64,000 nucleotides of DNA. Source: CAG-411 sp045124315. GTDB taxonomy: Bacteria > Bacillota > Clostridia > Lachnospirales > Lachnospiraceae. A program made the position numbers and the translations under genes. The first letter of the stretch is position 1. Every line of letters begins with the position of its first letter. The notes under the pieces are model-generated. The model had not been told where the DNA came from and did no database searches. It worked only from the letters and a program-made list of their open reading frames with translations. The stretch is taken from positions 24,539 through 88,538 of the forward strand of contig JBGVLO010000183.1 in assembly GCA_045124315.1 (NCBI GenBank), in the 5' to 3' direction. Positions 1 through 9,700 of this stretch are shown piece after piece.

Positions 1-1474
1 ACCTATCTTTTGGATAAACCATTGCAATGGTTTCCTGTACTTCTTCCTGAAGCACCCACTTAGGGTTGGTACAAAATACAATCGTATCCCGTTCTTCCTT
101 ACAAATCTGTAAATTGTTCAAAAGTTCTTCTGTTTCTCTTTGATTTGTTGCAAAAAATCGAGACTGCTGCCGCAAATCCCAGGTATGCAACACCCATCGA
201 AGCCCAGAAAACCACCGTTTTTCCCATTCCTCTTCCTCATTATAAATTACAACCAACCGAATTTTTCTGTAAGAATATCCAGCCAACAGGGAAAATAACA
301 GCCGGGCACTTAAACAATACTCTGGCCGGTGTTTCTCCACAATTCCAACACAAGTATATTGCGAAAGCGAAATTCCAACGGGAACATTGGAGATGCTTGC
401 ATATCGTTCTTGCAGTTTCTGTATAAGAGAATGGTTTTCTCCACCTTCTTTTCCTGTTGTCTCAACCTGTACAGAAAAACGTCGCTCGCCTATCCCTAGT
501 CGCAACCACATAGAATCTGCTTTTTCCACACCCATATTCCAAAGTGCCTTTTCATATTCCAGTTTTTCTATCCATTCTTTAGGAGAAGGGCTCTCCTGCT
601 TCCATACAATTTGATTCTGCCTTTGAATTTCCTGCAATCGTCTCTCTTGTTTTTGATACCACTGCATTCTTTGGATTTGTTCTTTTTTCTTGGACCTATG
701 CAAGGCAATCTGCAACTTTCCCAACGAAAAAGAAATTTCCGGTTCCTTCTCCGATTCTCCATCCTCATATAGTGTTATAGTTCCTACCGAAACTTTCTGT
801 TCTGCCAGTTTTCTTTCCTCGACGAACCGCCTTCTGTTTTCACACTGTTTTTCACAAAACTCCTCTGCATAAGGGATTAATTCAACTTTCAATGCACTGG
901 TATGCACTTTTCGCACACCAATGATTTCATCCAAATACACACATTCAAAACCGTAGAAAAAAAGTACATCGCCATACTGAAGTTTCCATGTTCCCTGGCG
1001 CCTGACGCCATTTACAAATGTCCCATTTTTGCTAAAATCCTCTAACATTCCCCCAGTTCCATTTTTCCAAATACTACAGTGTTTTTCAGACAACAAGCCT
1101 ACATCTTCTGCAGATATATTGTTTTCTTTTCCTCTACCCACAGTTGTTGTTTCATTGCAAAGATAGAGAGAAAAAGGTCTGTTTTCCTCCATTTCCTCAT
1201 AGGTATGCAAAAAAGCCCTATGGCCTTTCGTATCTTGAAATTCCCATGTGTTCTCCTGTTTCAAAAAAAACTCCTTGCACGTTCTCCCATTGAGTTCTGT
1301 TACGAATCCCTCTCCGATCACACGTCCCAACCACTGTCTCTTTTCAAATATAAATTCAAATCGTCCTTCTTCCAAGTCAGAAAACCGGAGAACAATTTCC
1401 TTTTTATTTTCGTTCTCCTCAAATTGATATTTCTTGTACTCTGTTGCCGTGTATATCAGCAGGAATCGGCACAT
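1..1474 (-). CDS. essC: Type VII secretion ATPase EssC, N-terminal part (runs off the window)
   Basis: The minus-strand frame is open from an ATG at 1474 (AGGTGTGGAAGGA just upstream) to the window edge, giving about 491 residues with no stop. Residues about 110-190 form a clear FHA domain: VGRGKENNIS, SEKHCS and SKNGTFVNG carry the Gly-Arg, Ser-x-x-His and Asn-Gly signature that reads phosphothreonine. A later stretch (LRLGIG, then a segment around VGIVEKHRPEYCLSARLLFS) resembles the region of Firmicutes EssC before the FtsK/SpoIIIE ATPase modules. Those modules, if present, lie left of base 1. EssC is the membrane motor of T7SSb that exports WXG100 proteins. The gene follows the Ig-like gene by 19 bases, so the three genes look like one operon. 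FHA is firm; EssC identity is likely. Confidence 0.8.
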   Translation of the reverse strand, partial: MCRFLLIYTATEYKKYQFEENENKKEIVLRFSDLEEGRFEFIFEKRQWLGRVIGEGFVTELNGRTCKEFFLKQENTWEFQDTKGHRAFLHTYEEMEENRPFSLYLCNETTTVGRGKENNISAEDVGLLSEKHCSIWKNGTGGMLEDFSKNGTFVNGVRRQGTWKLQYGDVLFFYGFECVYLDEIIGVRKVHTSALKVELIPYAEEFCEKQCENRRRFVEERKLAEQKVSVGTITLYEDGESEKEPEISFSLGKLQIALHRSKKKEQIQRMQWYQKQERRLQEIQRQNQIVWKQESPSPKEWIEKLEYEKALWNMGVEKADSMWLRLGIGERRFSVQVETTGKEGGENHSLIQKLQERYASISNVPVGISLSQYTCVGIVEKHRPEYCLSARLLFSLLAGYSYRKIRLVVIYNEEEEWEKRWFSGLRWVLHTWDLRQQSRFFATNQRETEELLNNLQICKEERDTIVFCTNPKWVLQEEVQETIAMVYPKDR

Positions 1475-1493
1475 TCCTTCCACACCTCTTTTT

Positions 1494-3143
1494 CTAATAA
1501 ATCAAAACATATTTCTTCTTTGCATCCACTAAAATTTTTTTCTTTGCACTCTTCTTTTCTAAACTGGCAATCACATAACTGGTTCCTGTTTTTTTTGCCT
1601 GAAACTTTCCATTTTTGCTGATGGAACCCACTTTCGGATTACTCAATTTCCATTCTACTTTTCTCTTAGAACCAACCGTCTCTGACGAAAATAAAAGGCG
1701 ATTCCACTTTTCTGTCATATAATAGGATACTGTAATTTTCTTCACCGGAAAGGCAAGAACAAAGGAAACCTTTTTCTTATTTCCAGCCTGATCTGTAACC
1801 ACCAGCCTATGATTTCCCTCTTTTTCAACCACAGTATGGTTCTTTACTTTCTTTCCATTCAAAAAAATATCTGCAATCCCACTTCCCTTATCCGAAGCTT
1901 TTATTTCTACAGGCTTGGTATAGGTCTTTTCTTTCAAATTTACGGTTGGTGCTACAGTATCCTCTTCACCCATTGAATTTTTCTCAGTGAATACTATGTT
2001 ATTTGCCTCCCTCTTCGAATCCATTTCAGTTGGCGCCTTAGTAGATGCCGTCTCATTCTCTTTTATTACCATTGGAGTAGGTTGCTGTACGAAGCTAAAA
2101 TCCACTTCTAAATCGGAGGAAGAAATACATGGAGAAGCACTGGGAGCGCTTTCCTCCTTCTGATGCTCCATTTCTATTTCCACAAGTGCAGGTGGTGTAA
2201 CCATAAAATCCACCTCTCCCTTTTCCTTCTCTACCACATTTAACGCCGGATTTGGTGTATTGGTCACAATACAGGTAGGAACGGCTGTATTTTCTGTCAC
2301 TGGAGTTTTTAACTTCGAGTTTTCTACCCCTGAATTCCCCACAGTATTTTCTTCTACAAGTGTAGTTTCTTCATCTGCCGGTTTCTCCACATATACTTTG
2401 CAATATCCCATGGCATTATGCCTCTCAAACAAAATAACAGCAGTTTCCCCTGCCTTCAGGCAATAGGGATAAAGTACATATTCCTCCAATTCCTTTTCGT
2501 CACCATTGACAAAGCAGCCCGTCACTATAAAATCTTCTTTCTCCAAAATGGTATCCTCATATACCTTTTCTCTCTTACACTCCACCTTCAAGCCTTCCAA
2601 CTTACTTTCATCTACTTCTAAGGAATACGTCACCATAGCCCCTTTACAGGCAATTTCAATATTTCCGGTATCCCAGTCAATCTCATAAGTATAATCCCAA
2701 TCTTCCACTTTTCTGCCATCGTTGTAACAGACATAAACCGGTCCAATTTCTTCTTTTCCAAAGGGCTCTCCTTTTGCTGCATATTTTTTTATCTTTTCCG
2801 CCCGAATTGCAACAACGGTTACACTCTCTACATAAACCTCCAACTCCTGTTCATAACTTTCCTCCCCTTGAACATATTGCATATTGATCGTATGATTTCC
2901 TTCCTCATAAATGTAAGCCGGTTGAATAATCACATTCTCAAAATCCTCTATGGTATTCTCCTCCAAACACCATAAAAACTGTTCTGGTAAAATTTTCTTC
3001 CCCGTAAAAAAACGGCTATTGGATTTTGTACTGACCTGGAAATCATCTTCTGAAGCTACGACCATCTTTACTGGGAAGATACAATTATAAATAAACATAC
3101 TAACACATAAAACAATACACAAAACCTTTTGTCTATTTCTCAT
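1494..3143 (-). CDS. Secreted or membrane-anchored Ig-like protein, T7SS-linked, unknown function
   Basis: 549 residues with a signal peptide or anchor (hydrophobic run VLCIVLCVSMFIYNCIF, then KMVVASED). The middle is a Thr/Pro/Glu-rich spacer. Near the C-terminus a segment around TVAPTVNLKEKTYTKPVEI followed by DKGSGIADIFLNGKKV resembles a bacterial Ig-like fold. The last 90 residues (KVEWKLSNPKVGSISKNGKF, GTSYVIASLEKKSAKKKILV) look like a Big_2 domain. The ATG at 3143 has AAAGGA nine bases upstream. The gene sits 43 bases after the kinase gene and 19 before essC, and the kinase also ends in a Big_2-like domain, so the two may act together outside the membrane. I do not recognise a named family for the whole protein. 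Confidence 0.75.
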   Translation of the reverse strand: MRNRQKVLCIVLCVSMFIYNCIFPVKMVVASEDDFQVSTKSNSRFFTGKKILPEQFLWCLEENTIEDFENVIIQPAYIYEEGNHTINMQYVQGEESYEQELEVYVESVTVVAIRAEKIKKYAAKGEPFGKEEIGPVYVCYNDGRKVEDWDYTYEIDWDTGNIEIACKGAMVTYSLEVDESKLEGLKVECKREKVYEDTILEKEDFIVTGCFVNGDEKELEEYVLYPYCLKAGETAVILFERHNAMGYCKVYVEKPADEETTLVEENTVGNSGVENSKLKTPVTENTAVPTCIVTNTPNPALNVVEKEKGEVDFMVTPPALVEIEMEHQKEESAPSASPCISSSDLEVDFSFVQQPTPMVIKENETASTKAPTEMDSKREANNIVFTEKNSMGEEDTVAPTVNLKEKTYTKPVEIKASDKGSGIADIFLNGKKVKNHTVVEKEGNHRLVVTDQAGNKKKVSFVLAFPVKKITVSYYMTEKWNRLLFSSETVGSKRKVEWKLSNPKVGSISKNGKFQAKKTGTSYVIASLEKKSAKKKILVDAKKKYVLIY

Positions 3144-3186
3144 TCTAACGTTTCCTTTCTTCCTTCTATTTTCCTTTCACTGAGCG

Positions 3187-4950
3187 CTACCTTCTAGTCA
3201 CACCAACACTACAGTTTTTTTTAACCGTACCCGACACAACAGTAATTTCGCAGACTCCTTGCCGCTTTGCCTTTAGTGTAACTCCACTGATCCCAACTAT
3301 TTCTGCATTGGTAGATATAATTTTATATTCCGCATTTTTCGGAGTAATCTCTACAGGTAAACTCATACTGGAGCCTTCCACCATTTGTAAAGAAGTAGGA
3401 AGTGTAATCTTCGAAGCGAGAACAGGCGCCACCGTCTCCTCTACCACTGTGATCTCTGGGTTTATTTTCTTCTCTTCACTATTCTTAGGTGTCGCTACTA
3501 TTTTTCCTGCTTTCTTTTTCTTCTTAACAATCTTTTTATTGTCCTTGGGTTTTCTCGTTGCCTTTATGGTTGGTGATAAGGTAATCTGTGGTTGGAAAGA
3601 CGGCACAGCTTCTGTGGGAATAATTTTTCCCTGTATACTGGACTTGGTAACGAATTGACCGCCTGTTTCCTGTTTTTTATTTTCTTTTACATTTTCTTGG
3701 ATTTGTTTGGTGCCATCTGGCACCTGACTTGAATTTGTCTGACTTGAACTAATTTGTTGAATTTGTTTTGAATAGATTTCTCCTGAATAACCCATATTAG
3801 GCACTATCATGACAATCCCCATGACGCCTGCGATCAAAATTCCCCTTTTGAGAACCTTGAAAAAATTTGCGCTTCTTCTCTTCGCGCTATGTTGCATTGT
3901 TTCCGGCGTAGATTCCATCGCCTGAGGTTTTTCCTTTTGCTTTCTGCATCGATCTTCCTGTTCTGGTGTAAACCGCAGGACAACTGTCTGTTCGTATGAA
4001 CTGCATGGAGCTTGGGCTTCCTTTCTCAAATTCCCCCGCTCTCTTTGGTATTCCCTTAACGCATCCAGAAATTCCTGGGCATTTTTATAACGATCCTCTC
4101 TTTCAAAAGAAATTGCCTTGGCTATGATTTTCTGCAACTTTTCTGGTACATTCTTCGGGAAACTAGGTTGTTCTCCATGAAATCTACGTTTGATTGCTTC
4201 TTGTTGACTTTTTTGTGTAATGGAACCTTCTTCCAGAAACGGAATTCTTTTTTGATTCAGATAACTATATAACACAATGCCTAAAGAATAGATATCCACT
4301 CGTTCATCATATTCTTTCCCATAATATACTTCAGGTGCCATATAGTTGTACGAACCTTTTATGGATAATCCTGTATTGTCTCTTCGTGCGATCCCAAAAT
4401 CGCCCAATTTAAAATCTCCATCTGCCGACACAAAAATGTTTGCCGGCTTAATATCCCTATGCAAAATATTGTGTTTCTGACATTCCAATAATGCCATACA
4501 TATTTCCTCTCCCAGACGAATCACTTCTTCCTCTGGAAATTCTCGGTCTGCACCATATTCTACTAGACTTTTTGCCAATTCCATTCGGATGATAATATAG
4601 CACCCAATGGAATCCGTCCTTTCAATAATGTCAAAATCTTCACAGTTGATAATATGACTCTTTCCCTTAAGCCGGGACATCAACTTGATTTCGTCGAAAA
4701 TTTCGGCTGCAGCCTCTTGATAATATAACCGTATTTCCTCTTCTGTCATTCCCATCTGCTGCAATTCATCAATCTCAGCCTGAGATTTCGGCAATGAAAT
4801 AATCTTCAATGCAGCATATTGGACATCATCGAATGTCTGCCGCTGTATTCGATATACCTGTCCAAAACTTCCCTCTCCCAGAAATCCATTGTCACAAATG
4901 TACCAATAATTCCAATAGGGTTCTAATTTTTTCACTTGTTCTTCCTTCAC
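3187..4950 (-). CDS. Transmembrane Ser/Thr protein kinase with extracellular Ig-like domain
   Basis: 587 residues starting at GTG 4950, with AAAGGA upstream; no in-frame ATG lies nearby. The first 290 residues are a complete Hanks-type kinase: glycine loop GEGSFGQVY, a lysine in AALKII, catalytic HRDIKPANIF, metal-binding DFGIA and SYNYMAPEVYYG. A lysine-rich juxtamembrane region leads to one membrane helix (GILIAGVMGIVMIVPNMG, near residue 365), then a Thr/Pro/Lys linker. A C-terminal Big_2-like domain follows (ITLPTSLQMVEGSSMSLPVE onward) in place of the PASTA repeats of PrkC/StkP. The next genes encode an Ig-like protein and FHA-bearing EssC, so EssC phosphothreonine recognition is an inferred target. 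All catalytic residues are present, unlike the EssB pseudokinase. Confidence 0.92.
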   Translation of the reverse strand: MKEEQVKKLEPYWNYWYICDNGFLGEGSFGQVYRIQRQTFDDVQYAALKIISLPKSQAEIDELQQMGMTEEEIRLYYQEAAAEIFDEIKLMSRLKGKSHIINCEDFDIIERTDSIGCYIIIRMELAKSLVEYGADREFPEEEVIRLGEEICMALLECQKHNILHRDIKPANIFVSADGDFKLGDFGIARRDNTGLSIKGSYNYMAPEVYYGKEYDERVDIYSLGIVLYSYLNQKRIPFLEEGSITQKSQQEAIKRRFHGEQPSFPKNVPEKLQKIIAKAISFEREDRYKNAQEFLDALREYQRERGNLRKEAQAPCSSYEQTVVLRFTPEQEDRCRKQKEKPQAMESTPETMQHSAKRRSANFFKVLKRGILIAGVMGIVMIVPNMGYSGEIYSKQIQQISSSQTNSSQVPDGTKQIQENVKENKKQETGGQFVTKSSIQGKIIPTEAVPSFQPQITLSPTIKATRKPKDNKKIVKKKKKAGKIVATPKNSEEKKINPEITVVEETVAPVLASKITLPTSLQMVEGSSMSLPVEITPKNAEYKIISTNAEIVGISGVTLKAKRQGVCEITVVSGTVKKNCSVGVTRR

Positions 4951-5136
4951 ATGCTCATTCCTTTTCTTTTTCCTATAGATTCCTTGCGTATTTATCCCGT
5001 TATAAAGATTCTGATTTGTTACCTTTTTTGAAAAATTTGGCGAACTGCCGATGGGAACAAGTCCCGATGATAAAATTAAAAGCAGAATGCTTTTAAAATA
5101 AAGATTAACAGGGAATAAATTTTCCCCATCGATTTT

Positions 5137-5164
5137 ATTATATAGAGATTTTTGAAAAGTGCAA
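5137..5164 (-). promoter_or_regulatory. Promoter of the kinase-Ig-essC operon
   Basis: On the minus strand TTGCAC (5159-5164) and TATAAT (5137-5142) are separated by 16 bases. The transcript would have a leader of about 180 bases before the GTG at 4950. It contains a small AAAAGCA/TGCTTTT hairpin and a GGGAC/GTCCC pair. Confidence 0.65.
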
Positions 5165-5203
5165 GCTTTTTTTGAAGCTTTATGTCTAAAAGTATCAAAA
5201 AAA

Positions 5204-5448
5204 GGTTACTGTTCAGAGGGTGCCATTCGAAAAATGCCAGATATACAGAATGGCTAAAAATATTAGTAAATGGCTGGACATTTTCCCTGTGTGCGCTTTC
5301 ACACTAGGCTCAAAAAGACTTCGCCAAGTGTTCAATGTGTCTCATGACGCCGTTATCGGCTATGCCTGTGTATATGCAACTTGTACCTTATCCGCAAGCG
5401 CAACTGTACAAATTGCATATACACAGGCACACCCTCTGAACAGTAACC
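5204..5448. mobile_element. MITE-like palindromic element, 245 bases
   Basis: The element starts with GGTTACTGTTCAGAGGGTG (5204-5222) and ends with its exact reverse complement (5430-5448), giving 19-base perfect terminal inverted repeats. Inside, a second 16-base perfect inverted repeat (5364-5379 and 5413-5428) can form a long hairpin. No protein is encoded. Flanking A-runs on both sides could hide a short target duplication. It sits directly after the T-tract of the rpsR operon terminator and upstream of the kinase promoter. Related ends occur elsewhere in the window (21450, 39690, 42162, 49585, 55741). Confidence 0.7.
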
Positions 5449-5497
5449 AAAAAAGAGCCATCACACAAAAAACTCAAAGTTTTCTATGCGATGACTC
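5449..5497 (-). terminator. Rho-independent terminator of rpsF-ssb-rpsR
   Basis: An 11-base stem with G-U pairs (5487-5497 with 5455-5465) is followed on the minus strand by six T (5449-5454). It lies 30 bases past the rpsR stop and directly abuts the palindromic element. Confidence 0.75.
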
Positions 5498-5525
5498 TCA
5501 TCTATGCATCAATTACTGACTCTAA

Positions 5526-5792
5526 TTAGTCCATAGTATATGGCATTAAAGCGATATGACGTGCTCTCTTGATTGCAACTGTAAGTGCTCTCTGATGCTT
5601 TGCACAGTTTCCAGTAATTCTTCTAGGAAGAATCTTACCTCTTTCTGATACATATCTCTTTAATTTATTTACGTCCTTGTAGTCGATACCTTTGTTTTCT
5701 TTATCTGAGCAGAATACGCAAACCTTTTTTCTTCTACGTCCGCCTCTTCTCTTCATCTGAGAATCTGCTCTATCACTCTTATTATATGGCAT
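5526..5792 (-). CDS. rpsR: 30S ribosomal protein S18
   Basis: 88 residues, with the expected length and core: KRRGGRRRKKVCVFC, then DYKDVNKLKRYVSERGKILP and RRITGNCAKHQRALTVAIKR. S18 binds the central domain of 16S rRNA as a heterodimer with S6. The two cysteines near VCVFC resemble the zinc-binding form seen in some bacteria. The start has AAGGAGG upstream. It is the last gene of the canonical rpsF-ssb-rpsR operon, 28 bases after ssb, and is followed by a terminator. Confidence 0.98.
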   Translation of the reverse strand: MPYNKSDRADSQMKRRGGRRRKKVCVFCSDKENKGIDYKDVNKLKRYVSERGKILPRRITGNCAKHQRALTVAIKRARHIALMPYTMD

Positions 5793-5820
5793 AATCCGAA
5801 AACCTCCTTATCAAAATTTC

Positions 5821-6258
5821 CTAGTTAAATGGCAATCCCTCTTCCAATCCGTCTGGAATGTTCATGAAGCCATCTGCTGCCTGACTAGGTTCTGGTCTTT
5901 GTGCTGGCATTCCACCATCGAAGGAATCCGCATTCTTTTTGCTCTCAGCAAATTCAACATCTTCCAATACGACATCAGTGGTATACACTCGCTGACCTTC
6001 TTTATTCGTATAACTGCCAGTCTGGATTCTTCCACAACCAACAATCTTTGTTCCCTGTCTTAAATACTTCTCAGCAAATTCTGCTGTTCTGCCAAAAGCA
6101 ACACAACTGATAAAATCTGCTGTCTGTTCTTCGCCCTGACGCTTAAATCTTCTGTCAACGGCTAGGGTAAATCTCGCAACGGCAGATGCACTCTCACCTT
6201 GCGAATATCTAACTACGGGTTCCTTTGTTAAGCGACCCATTAAAATAACTTTGTTCAT
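5821..6258 (-). CDS. ssb: Single-stranded DNA-binding protein SSB
   Basis: 145 residues. The OB fold begins with MNKVILMGRLTKEPVVRYSQ and contains FISCVAFGRTAEFAEKYLRQ and GSYTNKEGQRVYTTDVVLED, classic SSB segments. A flexible Gln/Pro/Ala linker ends in GLEEGLPFN, a C-terminal tip close to the usual acidic DDDLPF peptide that recruits replication and repair partners. Lying between rpsF and rpsR marks it as the housekeeping copy; a second, double-OB relative is at 34759. AGAAGGAGG precedes the ATG. Confidence 0.97.
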   Translation of the reverse strand: MNKVILMGRLTKEPVVRYSQGESASAVARFTLAVDRRFKRQGEEQTADFISCVAFGRTAEFAEKYLRQGTKIVGCGRIQTGSYTNKEGQRVYTTDVVLEDVEFAESKKNADSFDGGMPAQRPEPSQAADGFMNIPDGLEEGLPFN

Positions 6259-6276
6259 CCTAAGGATGCCTCCTTC

Positions 6277-6564
6277 TTATGCGTCTTGTCTAATGCATAA
6301 AAATCTGATGACATTCTCCATGATACGAATGTTTTTCTCAACATTTGCTGGAACAGTCTCATCAGCATCAAATTGGATGAAGTAGTAATATCCTTCTCTC
6401 ATCTTCTGAATGTCGTAAGCTAATCTCTTCTTACCACTTTCTTCAATGTTTGAAATCACACCACCGAACTTAGTAATATACTCTTTTACTTTTTCTACGG
6501 TTGCTACTCTGTCATCGTCTTCGATTTTTGCATTAACAACTACAGCTAATTCATATTTGTTCAT
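6277..6564 (-). CDS. rpsF: 30S ribosomal protein S6
   Basis: 95 residues (MNKYELAVVVNAKIEDDDRV onward), with the ferredoxin-like S6 core around GGVISNIEESGKKRLAYDIQ and GYYYFIQFDA. S6 partners S18 on 16S rRNA. A GTG four codons upstream (6576) overlaps the AGGAGG sequence itself, so the ATG at 6564, 11 bases after AGGAGG, is the better start. First gene of the rpsF-ssb-rpsR operon, with a strong promoter about 80 bases upstream. Confidence 0.97.
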   Translation of the reverse strand: MNKYELAVVVNAKIEDDDRVATVEKVKEYITKFGGVISNIEESGKKRLAYDIQKMREGYYYFIQFDADETVPANVEKNIRIMENVIRFLCIRQDA

Positions 6565-6645
6565 AGTTGCTTGCACCTCCTTTTGGTCTCTGGCCCTCTC
6601 TTCTGAAAGAGCAAGGAAATTTTTTTGTAACCAGTACAGTTCACA

Positions 6646-6674
6646 ATTATATCACAGGTAATTTTTAATTTCAA
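6646..6674 (-). promoter_or_regulatory. Promoter of rpsF operon
   Basis: On the minus strand TTGAAA (6669-6674) and TATAAT (6646-6651) have a 17-base spacer, an almost ideal vegetative promoter. The leader to the rpsF ATG is about 75 bases. I could not recognise an S6:S18-binding RNA motif in it. Confidence 0.85.
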
Positions 6675-6690
6675 GCTTTTTTTTATATAT

Positions 6691-6736
6691 GAAAAAGAAC
6701 CGTGAAGAATGAGAGCACTCATTCTTCCACAGTTCT
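6691..6736 (-). terminator. Terminator of the leucine-rich-repeat gene
   Basis: A long stem (about 17 pairs, loop near 6714) is followed on the minus strand by CTTTTTC. It lies 36 bases after the stop at 6772 and just upstream of the rpsF promoter. Confidence 0.8.
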
Positions 6737-6771
6737 TTTCACTTGGATTTCCAGATATTCTAAAATTCTTA

Positions 6772-9700
6772 TTATTTAATCTTTACGCTATCTGTCTGGC
6801 CTTTTCCTTTTAACATTTTCTTGTATGCATTTTTCACACTCTTTGGTACATTGATCACTGCCTTAGATGCAATTCCCTTGAATGCCTTTGCTCCAACTGA
6901 TTTTAAATTAGAAGGAAGCTGTACATCATCTCCACCCTGTGCAAGATTTTTCTTACTTACTTTCTTGGTTACCTTTATACCTTCAAAATAGTTTTCTCCA
7001 GTAATCTCTACTTCTACTTCATTGTCATTTTCAGAAATCACTTCCATTGTGTAATCATCATCTTCTGTAAGAATACGATCATTCACCATTACATACATGT
7101 CTTCTAATACGGTTTCATCTTCTGCAGATGCAATTCCTGTTACTGTTGCTTCTGTAAAATCAGCCTCTGTAAATACAGCTTCGATCGTATGTGTACCTGA
7201 AATCTTGTCGAATGTATACACATCTACTGCTCCAACACTCTGACCGTCTACAAGGACATCGTCAACCATGTATCCAACCTCTGGTGTAATTGCATACACT
7301 GCGTCTTCTCCCTTTTCTACAGAAAGTGCTCCTTCTCTTGAAATCTCTCCACCTTCGTTAGACTTAGCAGTCACATCTACTGTCTCTGTAACTTCACCAT
7401 CCACACTCAAAGTTGCTTCTTCTGTATCTTTCACAGCGGTATCTGTTTCTTCAAGATCAGAAGGGGTCTGTGCATTTTCGTCAAACTGAGAAACCTCTAC
7501 GTCATCTTCTTCCTCAATAAAGAACAAATCTGCACCAGCTTCACCGAAGCTTACATTATCCTTCTTGCCTTCTTGTTCTGCAAGTTCTTCTGCCATTGGA
7601 GTATTTCCGTAAACTTCTTCGTACACCTTTTGGTCAATGGTAACTCCATTTTCATCATCCACGGAAAGTTCTAAATCTTCCGGATTGACAGCTTTATCTG
7701 CTATACTCCAATGTGCATAAAGTGTAATCTCTTCTCCACCATGTACAACAGTATCCTCTGTGATCTGATCTCCACCTTCTGGCTGTGTAAACCATCCTTC
7801 AAATACACCCTTTTCCTTTGAAGATTCTACTTCTGGCAATTCACCAAATCCTTCTCCTTCCAGCACTACCATATCCTTTAAGGTTTTTCCTGCGGTTTTG
7901 GAATCAAACTTTACGGTATGTAACATTGGCTTCCACTGTGCAAACAAAGTCTGATCGCCAGCAAGATATAATGCGTCTTCATTTACAAGAATTGCGCCAC
8001 CTTCTGATGCAACACTCCATCCAACAAACACATATCCTTCTTTTACCGGCACTGGCAAGTCATCAATTTTCGTATTGTCATATGCAGTGAATAGGTTGTA
8101 ATCAGATTCTCCGCCATTACAATCCAATTTGATCTGACGAGCCTCTCCAATTTTTTCCTCATCAATAATTTCATAAGAAGAATTATCCTCTCCCTCCATA
8201 GGGATTTCTGGAACTTCTGTTGGTGCAGTTGTTGCCTGCACATTTTCCACTGTTCCGATAGAAGTAAAGTCTAAGTTATGCTCTTTTGCAAAGCCTTCAA
8301 AGTAACTTCCTGTATAGCCTTTGAATTTCATATTTTCAGAACAGTTCTCAAATGCATCTTCGTTAATACTTGTAACGCTGGCAGGAATGGTAAGTTCCTG
8401 TAATGCAGTATTCGAAAATGCCCACAATCCAATTTCAGTTACACTATCCGGAATATTAACTTTGTTTAGTTTTGTAGCACCTTTAAAAGCAGAAGTTCCA
8501 ATGCTCTTTACTCCCTCTGGAATTGTGATTCCCTCAATTGAGGAACAATTTACGAATGCATATTTCGGAATAGTTTCAAGTTTTGATGGCAATACTACAC
8601 TATTCAATTTAGTATTTCCACCACAAAAATCTTCTCCAATTTGTGTTACTGTTTCAGGCACTTTTAATTTCTCCAAGTCATAACCATACACGGATCCTAC
8701 CGCTACAACACCCTCTGGAATAACCAGTTCCTTGGTGTAAGTCTTAAAGTTGGCAATTACATTGACCCCCTCTGGCAATGTGATATTGGTATAAGAAGTT
8801 TTTGCTGTTTCTGTACCGTCTGCATCTACCTCTGTTTCCTCAATCTCCACCTCAGTTTCCGCTGTTGCTTCTACCTTAGGGGTTGCAGTCTCTTCTGTGT
8901 CTTCATTTTCTGACGCATCCATAGTAGCCTTTGGTGTGCTGGTAGCTTTCACTGCTGGAGAGGATACCGGATTCACACTTTCTTCTGGTTCCACAGTTTC
9001 CTCAGGGTTCTCCGTCTCCTCAGCCTGTTCTGTTGCAACCGGCTGTTCTGTCTCCTCAACCTGCTCTGTTGCAACTGGTGCCTCTGTTTCTTCCACCTCT
9101 ATCTCTTCATCTGATTGATTACGAGATGCATTCTGGTAATCATAAGTTGTGTTCAAAAGGACATTATTTACAATAATGAAATCCTCATTCTTCTCCTCTG
9201 CTTCTTTCTTCAATTCTTTATACCATTTTGTATTTTCAAAGGCAGTTGCTCCAACATAACACAAGGAACTACTTGGCAATTCCACTTTTTCCAGTGTGTC
9301 AGGCATAGAATAATCGTCAATAGAAACAACTGTACTAGGAATGACCAGTTCTTTTATTGCCGTACTTGCAAAAGCGTTTTGTCCAATCACCTTTAATCCG
9401 GCTTTCATTGTCACATCTGTCAGTTTCTCACATCCGAAGAAGGCTGTTTCCAAACGCTCTACTTTTTCACCCAATTCCACTTCTTTTAAGTTTTCACATT
9501 GTGCAAATCCATAGTTAATTTCTTTTGCACTCGGATTGGAAACTTTTTTAAGGCTGTCACGCCCATAAAATGCAAAGCTGTCAATTCGAACTAGACTCTC
9601 TGGAAATTTCACAGATTCTAATTTTTCAAAGCCCTAAAATGACGATGACCGAATCTCTTCCACACCTTCTTCAAGTACAACAGTTTTTAAGTTCTCTGCA

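Noticed and set aside
5220..5519. Plus-strand ORF of 99 codons in the palindromic element
   Set aside because: It is created by the inverted repeats, lacks a ribosome site and runs into the rpsR terminator.
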